Below are positions 36,262 through 45,457 of a DNA stretch of 64,000 nucleotides, piece after piece. Position numbers and translations under genes: made by a program. This DNA comes from Vibrio toranzoniae. GTDB lineage: Bacteria; Pseudomonadota; Gammaproteobacteria; Enterobacterales; Vibrionaceae. Below the pieces are notes generated by a model. The model had not been told where the DNA came from. It searched no databases and saw only the letters and a program-made list of their open reading frames with translations. The stretch is from NCBI RefSeq assembly GCF_024347655.1, contig NZ_AP025515.1, forward strand, positions 434,001 to 498,000, in the 5' to 3' direction. Every line of letters begins with the position of its first letter. The stretch's first letter is position 1.

Positions 36262-37044
36262 ATGAGCAAGCCTAGTCCTATCACATTAACCGTTAGTCAA
36301 ACCTCAACAATCACACCGAACATGCAACGTATAACGCTTAGCGGTGAGGGATTAAGTCAATACCCAACAGAGTGTGCCGGCGGATACATCAAGCTTTTAT
36401 TCTCTCCTTTAGGCTCAACTGATTTAAGCCAATTGAATGACGGTGATCGTCCAACCATGCGTACCTACACGGTTCGTCAATACCACCCTGACGAAAACTC
36501 TATCGAGGTTGATTTCGTTCGCCATATCACCACAGATTTGCAATGTGGTTTTGCTGCAAGATGGGCAATGAACGCACAAGTGGGCGATACTATTTCAGTG
36601 GTTGGCCCTGGCTTGATTCAAGGGGTAAACCTTGAGTCGGATTGGTTCTTCTTAGTGGCAGATATGACGTCACTGCCTGCTCTTTCAGCCAAATTAAAAA
36701 CACTTCCAGAATCAGCAACGGGTTACGCTGTTGTTCAAATTAATTCTGAACAAGACAAGCAAACACTTGAAGCGCCACAAGGTATCAAGGTCACTTGGTT
36801 AATTGCAGATGAAGCCTCAGACACCCTTTCACGAACTGTGCGCAACACAGAATGGTTAGAGGGCCAAGTTTCAGTATGGACGGCGTGTGAGTTTGAAAGC
36901 ATGCGTGAACTGAGACAGTACTTCAGAAACGAAAAAGACGTAGCGAAAGAAAACATCTATATCAGCAGCTACTGGAAACGTGGCGTCACTGAAGATGGCC
37001 ATAAAGTATTGAAACAACAAGATACGCAAGCTTTAGCAAGCTAG
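36262..37044 (+). CDS. Siderophore-interacting protein (ferric-siderophore reductase, ViuB-like)
   Basis: 260-residue SIP/ViuB-family flavoprotein expected to reduce ferric siderophores in the cytoplasm and free the iron. The FAD-binding domain comes first, with MRTYTVRQY (FAD motif) and VDFVRH. The NAD(P)H-binding-like SIP domain follows, with WFFLVADMTSLPA and the C-terminal YISSYWKRG. I chose the ATG at 36262 (MSKPSPITL), preceded by AGAGAG; the open frame upstream is not family-like. A Fur box lies in the promoter, so it should be induced by iron starvation. No siderophore genes are nearby. Confidence 0.9.
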   Translation: MSKPSPITLTVSQTSTITPNMQRITLSGEGLSQYPTECAGGYIKLLFSPLGSTDLSQLNDGDRPTMRTYTVRQYHPDENSIEVDFVRHITTDLQCGFAARWAMNAQVGDTISVVGPGLIQGVNLESDWFFLVADMTSLPALSAKLKTLPESATGYAVVQINSEQDKQTLEAPQGIKVTWLIADEASDTLSRTVRNTEWLEGQVSVWTACEFESMRELRQYFRNEKDVAKENIYISSYWKRGVTEDGHKVLKQQDTQALAS

Positions 37045-37110
37045 GATGACCAATTGTTTACTACGACTGATCTTAACCTTTGAAAACGTTCAGCGAACGT
37101 TTAGCACATA

Positions 37111-37149
37111 AAAACGCCCTTAACGATATGTCTATCGTTAAGGGCGTTT
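37111..37149. terminator. Bidirectional terminator between the SIP and gntR genes
   Basis: AAAACGCCCTTAACGATA pairs perfectly with TATCGTTAAGGGCGTTT around a four-base loop, with A and T runs at each side. It can serve both convergent genes. Confidence 0.9.
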
Positions 37150-37184
37150 GGCTTTAATCCCGTCAAAGCAAAACATAATACAAA

Positions 37185-38186
37185 TTAAATACTCTCACCG
37201 ATTTCAATCTCATAACCAAGATCCAGCTTCGCAACCCACTCTTTATTTCCTTGTAAACGCGATACCACTTGCTGCGCAGCGACTTTACCAATCTGCTCTC
37301 TTGGTGTTACCACCGTGGCTAAACGAGGCGTCATCGCCACTGTGATGTCGTGTCCATGGAAACCTGCAATCGCCATCTGTTCAGGTACTTGAATACCACG
37401 CCTTACACACTCGTAGAAAGCACCAATGGCTAAGTCATCGTTAGTACAAAATATACCGTTCACTTCAGGGTGCTTCTCGAGTAAATCGCCAATCAATTTA
37501 GCGCCTAAAGTAAACGAGGACGCGTCTTCTGTTTGCAGTGTTACTGGCACTTTATCGGCCTCTTGCATCGCATGTTCATAGCCTGCCATTTTTAAGCGAG
37601 TACGCTCATCCATGCGAGCAGCTAAATAAGCGATATTTGTCCGCCCTCTGTCGAGTATGGTTTTAGTCATCGCCCTAGCGGCTTCGAAGTTATCAAAGCC
37701 AACCGCTTGTTCAATCCTTGGAGACACCGAATCCATGATTTCAATCACTGGGATCGAGACCGTTTGCAGCATTTTTCTAGCTCTATCGGTGTGAACGTTT
37801 TCTGACAAGATAATCGCATCAACGTTGTAAGAGAGCAGCGAAGCAATGCTCTGCTCTTCCAACTCAGGGCTATAGCCATAGTGGGCAATCATGGTTTGAT
37901 AACCTGCTGGTGCCGTCACTTGCTCAATACCACGGAGCACTTCAGCGAAAACTTGGTTGGTTAACGAGGGAACTAAAACGCCAATCGCATTACTTTTTGC
38001 GTTAGAAAGAATATCTGGGGCACGATTAGGGATATAACCCAGCTCATCGACTGCTGCGTTAATCTTGTCTCGCAAAGCTTCTGATACCTGGCAAGGATCA
38101 CGTAAACAGCGACTCACCGTCATTTTAGTTACGCCAACTAGGTTGGCAACATCTTGTAATGTAGGGCGTTTTTTCTTATTCGACAT
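37185..38186 (-). CDS. gntR: LacI-family gluconate repressor GntR
   Basis: 333-residue LacI/GalR-type repressor. The helix-turn-helix TLQDVANLVGVTKMTVSRCL and hinge (NRAPDILSNAKS) are followed by the sugar-binding domain. It closely resembles E. coli GntR, which represses gluconate genes and releases DNA when gluconate is present. A palindrome of the GntR type (38213-38226) is 27 bases before its start, indicating autoregulation. The neighbouring gnd, gntK and TRAP genes make a gluconate-related role very likely. Confidence 0.9.
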   Translation of the reverse strand: MSNKKKRPTLQDVANLVGVTKMTVSRCLRDPCQVSEALRDKINAAVDELGYIPNRAPDILSNAKSNAIGVLVPSLTNQVFAEVLRGIEQVTAPAGYQTMIAHYGYSPELEEQSIASLLSYNVDAIILSENVHTDRARKMLQTVSIPVIEIMDSVSPRIEQAVGFDNFEAARAMTKTILDRGRTNIAYLAARMDERTRLKMAGYEHAMQEADKVPVTLQTEDASSFTLGAKLIGDLLEKHPEVNGIFCTNDDLAIGAFYECVRRGIQVPEQMAIAGFHGHDITVAMTPRLATVVTPREQIGKVAAQQVVSRLQGNKEWVAKLDLGYEIEIGESI

Positions 38187-38212
38187 AATTAATAGTTATT
38201 ATTTTTGAGTTA

Positions 38213-38226
38213 TGTTACTGGTAACA
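38213..38226. promoter_or_regulatory. GntR-type operator before gntR
   Basis: TGTTACTGGTAACA, an inverted repeat matching the E. coli GntR operator core (TGTTACC-GGTAACA type) with one central change. Confidence 0.7.
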
Positions 38227-38327
38227 GTGTATCCAACTGACTTGGAATTTGAAGCCTTATCTAACAAAAGGTTGATGCAACGACAAGAACATAAAAAAGA
38301 TCTATCTATTGTTACTTCCGGTGCAAA

Positions 38328-38356
38328 CAATAACGCCCTCATGGCGAGGGCGTTAT
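38328..38356 (-). terminator. Intrinsic terminator of gnd
   Basis: AATAACGCCCTC is paired with GAGGGCGTTAT around a four-base loop, followed on the minus strand by TGTTTG. It lies just after the gnd stop codon. Confidence 0.7.
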
Positions 38357-38363
38357 ACATCAT

Positions 38364-39872
38364 TTAGGTATTAACTTTTACTTCAGTTCTTGGAGACTGA
38401 CTCCAAGTTACGTGAAATTTTTCAGCTTCCTCTCTATCGACTCTTGAATAGGTATGGGAGCCAAAATAGTCACGCTGCGCTTGCAGCAAGTTCGCAGGTA
38501 ACACTTCGCAGCGCAGAGAGTCGAAGTAGCTTAATGCTGAGCTTATCCCCGGCATCGGCACACCAAACAAAGCGGAGTTCGCTACCGCAATACGCCAAGC
38601 CAGCTCACGCTCTTCCACTTGTTTAATGAAAGCCTCATCAAACAACAGGTTCGCTAGCTCATTATTTTGTTGGTAAGCCGCTGTAATACTTTGCAAGAAA
38701 GCCGCACGGATAATACACCCCGCTCGCCAGATTTTTGCTATTTGAGTGAAATCTAGGTTCCAACCTTCTTTGTCTGACGCTGTTTTCAACAAATCAAAGC
38801 CCTGCGCATAAACGCACAGTTTGGCGCAATACAGAGCATCGTGAAGTTCAGAAATCACTTCTGTTTTATCTAACAAGTTCGCATCAGCAATATTACCTTT
38901 TAAAAGCTGACTTCCCTGGACACGTTGTGATTTTTGACCGCTCATCGCACGCGCGTAAACCGCTTGTGCAATGGTTGGCGTTGGGCAACCTGCTTGAAGG
39001 CTATTAACCGCCGTCCACAATCCCGTGCCTTTCTGCCCAGCTTTATCTAGCACGACCTCAACGAATGGCTTACCCGTCACCACATCTTCATGCTGAAGAA
39101 TATCGGCACTGATTTCCATCAGGTAACTATTAAGTACACCATTATTCCACTGCTCAAAGACTTGGCCAATCTCTTGAGCAGGCATTTCAAGCACACCACG
39201 CATGAACTGATAAACTTCGCAGATAAGCTGCATATCGGCGTATTCAATGCCGTTATGCACCATCTTAACGTAGTGCCCAGTACCAGAAGGGCCAACATAC
39301 GCCGCGCATGCCTCACCCACTTCAAATTGGGCAACAGGCAAACCATTTGCATCCACTTTTGCAGCAATCGCTTCCCACATCGGCTTCACATATTGCCAAG
39401 CAGACGGGTCACCACTCGCCATCAATGCTGGGCCAACACGAGCCCCCTCTTCGCCACCAGAAACCGCTGTACTGAAGAAACGGAGCTTACCTTTATAATT
39501 CTGTTCACGTGTCTCGGTATCAGTCCATAAGCTGTTACCCGTATCGATAACAATGTCGTCGCTCTCCAAACCGGCATCAAGCAGATTATTCACGACGATA
39601 TCAACGGGCTTTCCAGCAGGAACCGACAGTGCGATTACACGCGGTTTTGCTAAGCTCTGCAACACATGTTCAAGACTCGTGCCTTTGGTGAACTGACCTT
39701 TGCCGTCAAAGGATTCATTAAGCTGCTTTGCTTCTGAACTCGCACGCTCAATGTTGTCAGCGCTTAAATCAAAGCCAGCAACGTTAAATCCATTATCGAG
39801 CAGGTTGAGTGCTAAGCTCTTACCCATCACCCCTAAGCCAATCATAGCGATGTCATTTTTTATCTGAGTCAT
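38364..39872 (-). CDS. gnd: 6-phosphogluconate dehydrogenase, decarboxylating
   Basis: 502-residue enzyme converting 6-phosphogluconate to ribulose 5-phosphate and CO2 with NADP+. The N-terminal dinucleotide motif is GLGVMGKSLALN. The substrate region is KMVHNGIEYADMQ, with the catalytic lysine and the conserved HNGIEY block. The protein is somewhat longer than E. coli Gnd (468). It starts three bases after gntK, so the two are co-transcribed. With GntK this completes a route from gluconate to the pentose phosphate pathway; no Entner-Doudoroff genes (edd, eda) are in the window. Confidence 0.95.
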   Translation of the reverse strand: MTQIKNDIAMIGLGVMGKSLALNLLDNGFNVAGFDLSADNIERASSEAKQLNESFDGKGQFTKGTSLEHVLQSLAKPRVIALSVPAGKPVDIVVNNLLDAGLESDDIVIDTGNSLWTDTETREQNYKGKLRFFSTAVSGGEEGARVGPALMASGDPSAWQYVKPMWEAIAAKVDANGLPVAQFEVGEACAAYVGPSGTGHYVKMVHNGIEYADMQLICEVYQFMRGVLEMPAQEIGQVFEQWNNGVLNSYLMEISADILQHEDVVTGKPFVEVVLDKAGQKGTGLWTAVNSLQAGCPTPTIAQAVYARAMSGQKSQRVQGSQLLKGNIADANLLDKTEVISELHDALYCAKLCVYAQGFDLLKTASDKEGWNLDFTQIAKIWRAGCIIRAAFLQSITAAYQQNNELANLLFDEAFIKQVEERELAWRIAVANSALFGVPMPGISSALSYFDSLRCEVLPANLLQAQRDYFGSHTYSRVDREEAEKFHVTWSQSPRTEVKVNT

Positions 39873-39875
39873 GGT

Positions 39876-40373
39876 TTAGCCTATCTGCTTAATTTGTTTA
39901 ACTGCACTTTCTACTACTTGCTCGACATCTTGTGAGATATCGACAAATAATGCTTCATCTAGATCAGGTTCAACCAAGGTTTCAAACTGGCTTTTCAACA
40001 TCTCTTGACCATTAAAATAATGATTTTCACGAGCTTTGTGACGATTCCAAATCGTATCGAAACTGCCCTGTAGGTACACAATCACTAAATCTTCATTGTT
40101 GTTGCGCAGAATATCGCGGTATTGCGGCTTTAGTGCCGAGCAAGCAATCACTGCGCTTGGTTGTTCGATATATTGCTTATTCAGTGTTTCCAGCCATCCT
40201 TGACGATCGTCGTCTGTCAGTGGGATACCTTGACGCATCTTTTCTACATTGCTTTGCGGATGGAAATCATCGCCATCAAAAAACTGGAGCGTTAATGCTT
40301 CTGCGATACGGCTACCAATCAGGCTTTTTCCGCATCCAGATACGCCCATCACGAGTATTTTTTTGCTTTTCAT
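39876..40373 (-). CDS. gntK: Gluconokinase
   Basis: 165-residue P-loop kinase that phosphorylates gluconate to 6-phosphogluconate. Walker A is MGVSGCGKS near the N-terminus. The DGDDFHPQSN and ACSALKPQYRDILR blocks are typical of GntK. Length fits E. coli GntK and IdnK. It sits between the TRAP genes and gnd on the same strand. The 118-base gap to the TRAP permease gene holds a 7-bp hairpin (AGCCCCA/TGGGGCT) without a T-run. Confidence 0.94.
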   Translation of the reverse strand: MKSKKILVMGVSGCGKSLIGSRIAEALTLQFFDGDDFHPQSNVEKMRQGIPLTDDDRQGWLETLNKQYIEQPSAVIACSALKPQYRDILRNNNEDLVIVYLQGSFDTIWNRHKARENHYFNGQEMLKSQFETLVEPDLDEALFVDISQDVEQVVESAVKQIKQIG

Positions 40374-40491
40374 AAGGCAAGCCTTCCCTAAGCCCCAACC
40401 AAAACTGGGGCTGACAATCGAATCTAATAGTTAAACTTATGTTGCTGCTGATCGGTCCCCGAATACTAAATCCGCTCAAGGACCTTTACTG

Positions 40492-41820
40492 TTATTGCCA
40501 CCAAAGTGCTAGCTGAGGGAAGATAATAACCAGCCCCAGAACCAAGACTTGAAGTGCAATGAACGGCAGTAGTGAGGTAAATATCTCGCCCAAGCTGATG
40601 TCTTTTGGTGCGACTGATTTTAGGTAGAATGCCGCAGGGCCAAACGGTGGCGACAAGAAAGACACCTGCATGTTGAGACAGAACACAACACCAAACCAAA
40701 CTGGGTCAAAACCAAGGCCTGTAATGATTGGAACGAAGATTGGCATTGTTAGAAGCGCCACACCGACCCAATCAAGGAACATGCCTAAAACCAACAAGAT
40801 AGCCATCATGATTAGCAGCGTTACTGTTGCGTTGCCGCCACTTAGAGCAAGGATGGTTTCTTCAACAAAATCAATACCGCCCATCAAGTTGTAGATACCT
40901 ACCAGTGCACTTGCACCGATGCCAATCCACATGATCATGCCGCAGGTACGCATGGTTGCCATGGCACTCTCTTTCAACATGTTGAAGTTCAGTTCGCCAC
41001 GGATCAGTGCACTGATCATAATACCCACCACACCCAAAGCAGAAGCTTCTGTTACTGACGCGATGCCGGTGTAGATACTGCCTAGAACGGTTGCTACTGA
41101 AAGCAATGGGAAGAACAGAGCCTTGAAGTAGCTAGGCTGATTTGCGATGTCTTCTTCTGTCTCATCATCACTTGGAATAGGCGCGAGAGAAGGGTTTAGC
41201 TTACAACGAATCAATACGTAGCCGATGTAACAACCCGCAAGGATAAACGCTGGTAAAAAAGATGCTTTAAACAAGTCACCAATCGATACGCTGGCTGTCA
41301 TACCGTAGATGATCAATACGATACTTGGTGGAAGCATGGTGCCTAACGCACCACCCGCACAGGTTGTACCGATAGCAAGCTTACGGTCGTAACCCAAGCG
41401 AAGCATTTGAGGCAGAGCGAGAATACCAAGTAGTACCGTTTCACCACCGATAACGCCCGACATTGAAGCCAATAGAACCGCAACTAGTAACGTTTGTACC
41501 GCAACGCCACCGCGAACTTTACGGCCGACAGATTTCATGGCATCAAACAGGTCACGCGCGATACCCGAACGGTCTAAGAGCGCTGCCATCAATACGAACA
41601 TTGGGACGGCGAGGAATACATAACCAGAAGCAAAGCTGTAAGTGCGGCTCGCAATCAAAGGCAAGGCATCAGGGCCAAACCAACATAGGGTGAAGAAAAT
41701 CGCGACAAAACCTGTTACGAAGGCCAGCTGCATACCCGTGAGTAGCAAACCAATCATCATAACCAGCATGAGCAAACTGCCCCATGCGATACCAATAGAA
41801 GATAAATCAAACATCGTCAT
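40492..41820 (-). CDS. TRAP transporter large permease (DctM)
   Basis: 442-residue DctM-type large membrane subunit with about 12 helices. Conserved blocks: GGVAVQTLLVAVLLASMSGVIGGE, TTCAGGALGTMLPPSIV, and near the end MQVSFLSPPFGPAAFYLK. TRAP systems are sodium-driven importers of organic acids. Overlap with the small-permease gene is 14 bases. Context with gntR, gntK and gnd suggests gluconate or a related sugar acid; the sequence does not fix the substrate. Confidence 0.9.
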   Translation of the reverse strand: MTMFDLSSIGIAWGSLLMLVMMIGLLLTGMQLAFVTGFVAIFFTLCWFGPDALPLIASRTYSFASGYVFLAVPMFVLMAALLDRSGIARDLFDAMKSVGRKVRGGVAVQTLLVAVLLASMSGVIGGETVLLGILALPQMLRLGYDRKLAIGTTCAGGALGTMLPPSIVLIIYGMTASVSIGDLFKASFLPAFILAGCYIGYVLIRCKLNPSLAPIPSDDETEEDIANQPSYFKALFFPLLSVATVLGSIYTGIASVTEASALGVVGIMISALIRGELNFNMLKESAMATMRTCGMIMWIGIGASALVGIYNLMGGIDFVEETILALSGGNATVTLLIMMAILLVLGMFLDWVGVALLTMPIFVPIITGLGFDPVWFGVVFCLNMQVSFLSPPFGPAAFYLKSVAPKDISLGEIFTSLLPFIALQVLVLGLVIIFPQLALWWQ

Positions 41821-42364
41821 TCTTCCTTAGACCCATCAACTCTTGGATTAGGTGCAATACAAACTGGACAACAAGAACACATAAAACGACAAAGATCAGA
41901 CCTTTCAGCAACGCAGGATAAGGTGCGTTTAACACTGAGCCTGATGTCTCTAAGCGGAATTCACCCCAAGGTGCAAACCATGCTTCTTCTGCTGTGAAGT
42001 AAGCCGCGTAAGCCAGCATGCCAGCAAAGGCCAAGCCAACTGTGTGGTGAACAAGATTAAGGTACTTACGTGTTTGGTTAGACACTGAATCGTAGATAAG
42101 AACCACACGTACATGCTTATCAGCCGCGAAAGCGTAGATGCCGCCGATAATGAATAGGGAGCCACCGATAAATGAAGCCGTTTCGTGTACCCATGTGGTC
42201 GGGGCATCAAATGCATAACGCATCACAACTTCGTAAAATGAGATCAATACAGTGAAGATGAACAGCCAGCTAACTAAGTTACTGAATTTTATGATAAGAC
42301 GATCAAGGCCGTTTCTTGGCTTTTCATCGTTTTCAGCTGGTGCGTGAGGGGTTTTGTCTGTCAT
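41807..42364 (-). CDS. TRAP transporter small permease (DctQ)
   Basis: 185-residue DctQ-type subunit with four membrane helices. The family block YEVVMRYAFDAPTTWVHE is near residue 50. AGGAA precedes the ATG. Translationally coupled to the large subunit by a 14-base overlap. Confidence 0.9.
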   Translation of the reverse strand: MTDKTPHAPAENDEKPRNGLDRLIIKFSNLVSWLFIFTVLISFYEVVMRYAFDAPTTWVHETASFIGGSLFIIGGIYAFAADKHVRVVLIYDSVSNQTRKYLNLVHHTVGLAFAGMLAYAAYFTAEEAWFAPWGEFRLETSGSVLNAPYPALLKGLIFVVLCVLVVQFVLHLIQELMGLRKNDDV

Positions 42365-42429
42365 GAGCCAAATTTCCTGAGAGAAAACGGGAGAGCAATG
42401 CCCTCCCCCATCAATAAGCTAGGTTTGAA

Positions 42430-43446
42430 TTACAGTAGGCCGTTTTCTTCTAGGAACACGGTAACGGAAGTGTAAACTTTCCCTGCGTTGTCAGAACGCT
42501 CTGCAAAGACTTTCCATTGACCTTTTGCAATTTCACGGAACTTCTTACGCTCTTCTTGAGACCAGTCATGAATTGTGATTTCTGGATTCGCTTGGGCTTC
42601 TTTAACTGCTGCTTGGTCAGCCATTTTTAGCTGAGTCGTCATGTCGTAAGAGAAGTCACGAACCGACGTTTGTAGAATCGTTTGTAGATCCGCAGGCATC
42701 TTGTCCCATTTCTTTTGAGAAACAGAGATATCGATTAACGGTAGCGAGTGGAAACCCGGTTGAACTGGGTGTGTCGCAATATCGTTCATGCCCGCTTTTT
42801 GGTTTGTCGAGAATACTGTGTAGTCCGCAGCATCAATGACGCCCTTGCTTAGACCGGTAAATACTTCAGAACCCGGAAGGTTTACTGGAGTCGCACCCGC
42901 TGCCGCAAACACTTGTTGTACTAAGCCTTCAGGCGCACGCAATTTAAGACCTTTAAGATCCGCAACACCGTCAATTGGCTTTTTAGAGATGAAAGACTCA
43001 ACACCTGTTGTTGAAGCACCAACGAACTGAACACCGTAAGGCTTGTAAAGCTCAGTCATTAGTTCGTTACCGCCACCATAGTTCATGTACTGAAGCAGTT
43101 GTGTTGTGTCTGACCATGCACCCACCATGTTACCGATTAGGCCGAATGCTGGATCTTTACCAGAGAAGTAACCCGTTGCTGTGATATGACCATCTAAGAT
43201 GCCCATTTTGATCGCGCCTAGCGTTTCAGTGTGCTTAACCACAGCGCCTACAGGAAGAAGATCAATGTCGATACGTCCGTTAGACATCGTTTCTACGCGC
43301 TCAGCCCACTTCTGCTGAACCTTGAAGTTCAAATCACCAGATGGATCTGAAGATTGAATCTTAAGTTTGAAGTCTGCAGCCATTGCTGAAGTAGCAAATA
43401 GGCCAGTGAGGGAAGCAGCGATCAGCGTTTTAGTCAGAGCTTTCAT
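42430..43446 (-). CDS. TRAP transporter substrate-binding protein (DctP)
   Basis: 338-residue periplasmic binding protein. The signal peptide ends at TSAMAA, about residue 24. The C-terminal half has the family's conserved LKLRAPEGLVQQVFAAAGATPV block with the arginine that binds the substrate carboxylate. First gene of dctP-dctQ-dctM, and probably of gntK-gnd too. Two GntR-type operators lie 45 and 69 bases upstream. Confidence 0.92.
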   Translation of the reverse strand: MKALTKTLIAASLTGLFATSAMAADFKLKIQSSDPSGDLNFKVQQKWAERVETMSNGRIDIDLLPVGAVVKHTETLGAIKMGILDGHITATGYFSGKDPAFGLIGNMVGAWSDTTQLLQYMNYGGGNELMTELYKPYGVQFVGASTTGVESFISKKPIDGVADLKGLKLRAPEGLVQQVFAAAGATPVNLPGSEVFTGLSKGVIDAADYTVFSTNQKAGMNDIATHPVQPGFHSLPLIDISVSQKKWDKMPADLQTILQTSVRDFSYDMTTQLKMADQAAVKEAQANPEITIHDWSQEERKKFREIAKGQWKVFAERSDNAGKVYTSVTVFLEENGLL

Positions 43447-43490
43447 TTGGGTATCCTTATGAGTTTCACAGAGTCCGGTTTGTTGTTATA

Positions 43491-43504
43491 TGTTACCGGT
43501 AACG
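43491..43504. promoter_or_regulatory. GntR-type operator 1 before the TRAP genes
   Basis: TGTTACCGGTAACG, a perfect 12-bp palindrome core GTTACCGGTAAC. Confidence 0.75.
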
Positions 43505-43514
43505 TTAAGGTGGA

Positions 43515-43528
43515 TGTTACCGGTAACT
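43515..43528. promoter_or_regulatory. GntR-type operator 2 before the TRAP genes
   Basis: TGTTACCGGTAACT, same 12-bp palindrome core as operator 1. The two centres are 24 bases apart. Confidence 0.75.
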
Positions 43529-43589
43529 TAACAGCTTTGTCTATGAGAAGGATCACATCTTTAACATTAGTAAAACGTTTGCTATCAAT

Positions 43590-43617
43590 AATGAAAATGT
43601 GACTGAAAAGTCACATT
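43590..43617 (-). terminator. Hairpin after the EamA gene, probable terminator
   Basis: AATGTGACT and AGTCACATT form a 9-bp stem with a four-base loop, followed on the minus strand by TTCATTATT. Confidence 0.55.
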
Positions 43618-43646
43618 ATAAGTTAGAAGTGTATTTTAATTTCTCT

Positions 43647-44549
43647 TTAATTCAGTGAGATAACTAAACCAGCAATGATAAAAATGACGCCTACACCGCG
43701 AGTCATGTGCCACTTTTCCTTTAAAAAGTAGATCCCCATCACGACGCCGAAGATGATGCTTACTTGCCTAAGTGCCACCACCAAGCTGACGTTCTCTGTC
43801 ATGGTCATCGCAAACAACACCAAACCGTAAGTCGATGCCATCATAATGCCTGCAACCGTAGCTTTTTTACGTAGTACCCATGCGTTGGTAAACTCGACTC
43901 TTTGATTGGTCACCAACAACCAAATACTCAGCGGAATTACGATCGCCCAAAATTGAATGCCTAGGTAGAAAATTGCCGTGTGTTTATTAGTAATGGTAGG
44001 CGTGCTTAATGGCTCCAATAACAAAAGCGCTTCTTTATCAATAATGGAGTAACCCGTGGTGCCTATCGCGGCTATTAGTGCCCACAGCACACCAAGGTTA
44101 AGATAAGCCTTAAGCCTCAGCTCAGAGAATTGTTTCAGTGGAACAAACAAACAGCCTAATGTGATCAGTGCAAAGCCAATCCATTGATTCAATGACAACT
44201 CATAGCCAATCAATACGGTTCCCAAACCAACCATTAACACAGGAAGCGCTCGTGCCATTGGGTAGATGACACCAATATCAGCCTGTTTATAGGCGATGCC
44301 TAAGCCGATTAAATAGATGATTTGGCAAATGCCACTCAAGAAGAGCAACTGCCAGAATGGAATTGTGATGTTTGCAAAGCCGACGCTGTAGACATACCAA
44401 ATCAAATAAGGGGTCAGAATCACGGCAGCGGCAAAGCCAGACGCTAAAAAGAAAGAGGACCCAGAGCCTTGATTTGATTTACCTAAGACATTCCAACCCG
44501 CATGCAGCAGAGCCGAAATAATCACGATGATGATGGCAGAGAATTCCAT
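43647..44549 (-). CDS. EamA/DMT family transporter
   Basis: 300-residue inner-membrane protein with ten predicted helices in two EamA halves (ALLHAGWNVLGKSNQGS in the first; VALRQVSIIFGVVMGIYFLKE near the end). I chose the ATG at 44549 (MEFSAIIIV), which has AGGAA upstream; the frame is open to 44594 without support. It lies between the gluconate and AEP regions with its own hairpin, so it need not belong to either. Substrate unknown. Confidence 0.83.
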   Translation of the reverse strand: MEFSAIIIVIISALLHAGWNVLGKSNQGSGSSFFLASGFAAAVILTPYLIWYVYSVGFANITIPFWQLLFLSGICQIIYLIGLGIAYKQADIGVIYPMARALPVLMVGLGTVLIGYELSLNQWIGFALITLGCLFVPLKQFSELRLKAYLNLGVLWALIAAIGTTGYSIIDKEALLLLEPLSTPTITNKHTAIFYLGIQFWAIVIPLSIWLLVTNQRVEFTNAWVLRKKATVAGIMMASTYGLVLFAMTMTENVSLVVALRQVSIIFGVVMGIYFLKEKWHMTRGVGVIFIIAGLVISLN

Positions 44550-44598
44550 TTCATTCCTAAATTGATAACTGATAAGAACAGTCGCTGAAAACAAGGGA

Positions 44599-44627
44599 TA
44601 AAAAAGGCCTCCAGATAAGAGGCCTTT
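44599..44627 (-). terminator. Intrinsic terminator at the end of the phnT-phnUV-phnR unit
   Basis: AAAGGCCTC and GAGGCCTTT form a perfect 9-bp stem, followed on the minus strand by TTT. It is about 60 bases after the phnR stop codon. Confidence 0.85.
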
Positions 44628-44684
44628 GATTATTCCAGTTGGGCAAATCCCTAAAGTGAGGTGTGCCAGCGTTCTAACGTACGA

Positions 44685-45404
44685 CTAACGCTCTAACTGC
44701 GCTATCGACTCGATACTGATCGCGTCATGACGCCAATACTCAATATCGCAATCAATCAGATCGCCGTTTTGATTGTAGTTAACACGCTCGACAACCATTG
44801 CAGGAGAACCCGAAGTCGCACGCAGAGCTTGCGCTGTTTCACCCAACAAAGACGTTGTACTCACACGGTAACGGATCTTCTGATACACCACGCCAAAGTG
44901 TTCGCGGTAGATGTCCGTCAGTGATTTGGACAAGTCATAATCGAGCAAGTTAGGAAACAACTCTGGTCGAATGTAGTTCGTCACATACACAACAGGCCTG
45001 TCTTCAAGGTAGCGAACTCTATCGACTCGATAAACGTCTGAGAACGGTTGTAACTCAAGAAGCTTCGTCGCCTCCTTGGTTGCCAATATCCCTTTCGCTG
45101 ACACTAACTCAGTTTTCGGATTACGATTCTGCGCCAGAGCCATGTTGGTGAAATTCAATGTTTGTGTCGGGTTGTAGCGAAGCGGCGCCGGCGAGATAAA
45201 CCAACCACGACGGTCTTCTCGATAAATGCGTCCTTCCGCTTCAAGTGAAGACAAGGCTTCGCGTAACGTAACTCGTGTCGTATCAAACGACTCAGCCAGT
45301 TTACGTTCTGCAGGCAGCTTCTGTCGTGGCGTTAACATCCCCGACTCTATCTGCTCTACAATGACATCTTTGATTTTTACGTACTGCACTTCATTTCCTT
45401 TCAT
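44685..45404 (-). CDS. phnR: PhnR, GntR/HutC-family regulator of AEP utilisation
   Basis: 239-residue regulator. The GntR winged helix (VEQIESGMLTPRQKLPAERKLAE and TTRVTLREALSSLEAEGRI) is followed by a UTRA effector domain (ending DCDIEYWRHDAISIE). The whole protein resembles Salmonella PhnR, the regulator of the AEP genes. I chose the ATG at 45404; a GTG a few codons inside has GGAAATGAA upstream and is a real alternative. It is the last gene of the phnT-phnUV-phnR unit. Three TGGTATRTACCA-type palindromes in the locus are its likely operators. Confidence 0.87.
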   Translation of the reverse strand: MKGNEVQYVKIKDVIVEQIESGMLTPRQKLPAERKLAESFDTTRVTLREALSSLEAEGRIYREDRRGWFISPAPLRYNPTQTLNFTNMALAQNRNPKTELVSAKGILATKEATKLLELQPFSDVYRVDRVRYLEDRPVVYVTNYIRPELFPNLLDYDLSKSLTDIYREHFGVVYQKIRYRVSTTSLLGETAQALRATSGSPAMVVERVNYNQNGDLIDCDIEYWRHDAISIESIAQLER

Positions 45405-45457
45405 TCTTGTTCTTGTCGTCAGCCACTCCTTGGCCAACTGCAATATAAAATGGTTCG

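Noticed and set aside
43596..43617. TGTGA...TCACA palindrome resembling a CRP site before the TRAP genes
   Set aside because: The half-sites are eight bases apart instead of six, and the 9-bp stem with four-base loop is better explained as the EamA gene's terminator.
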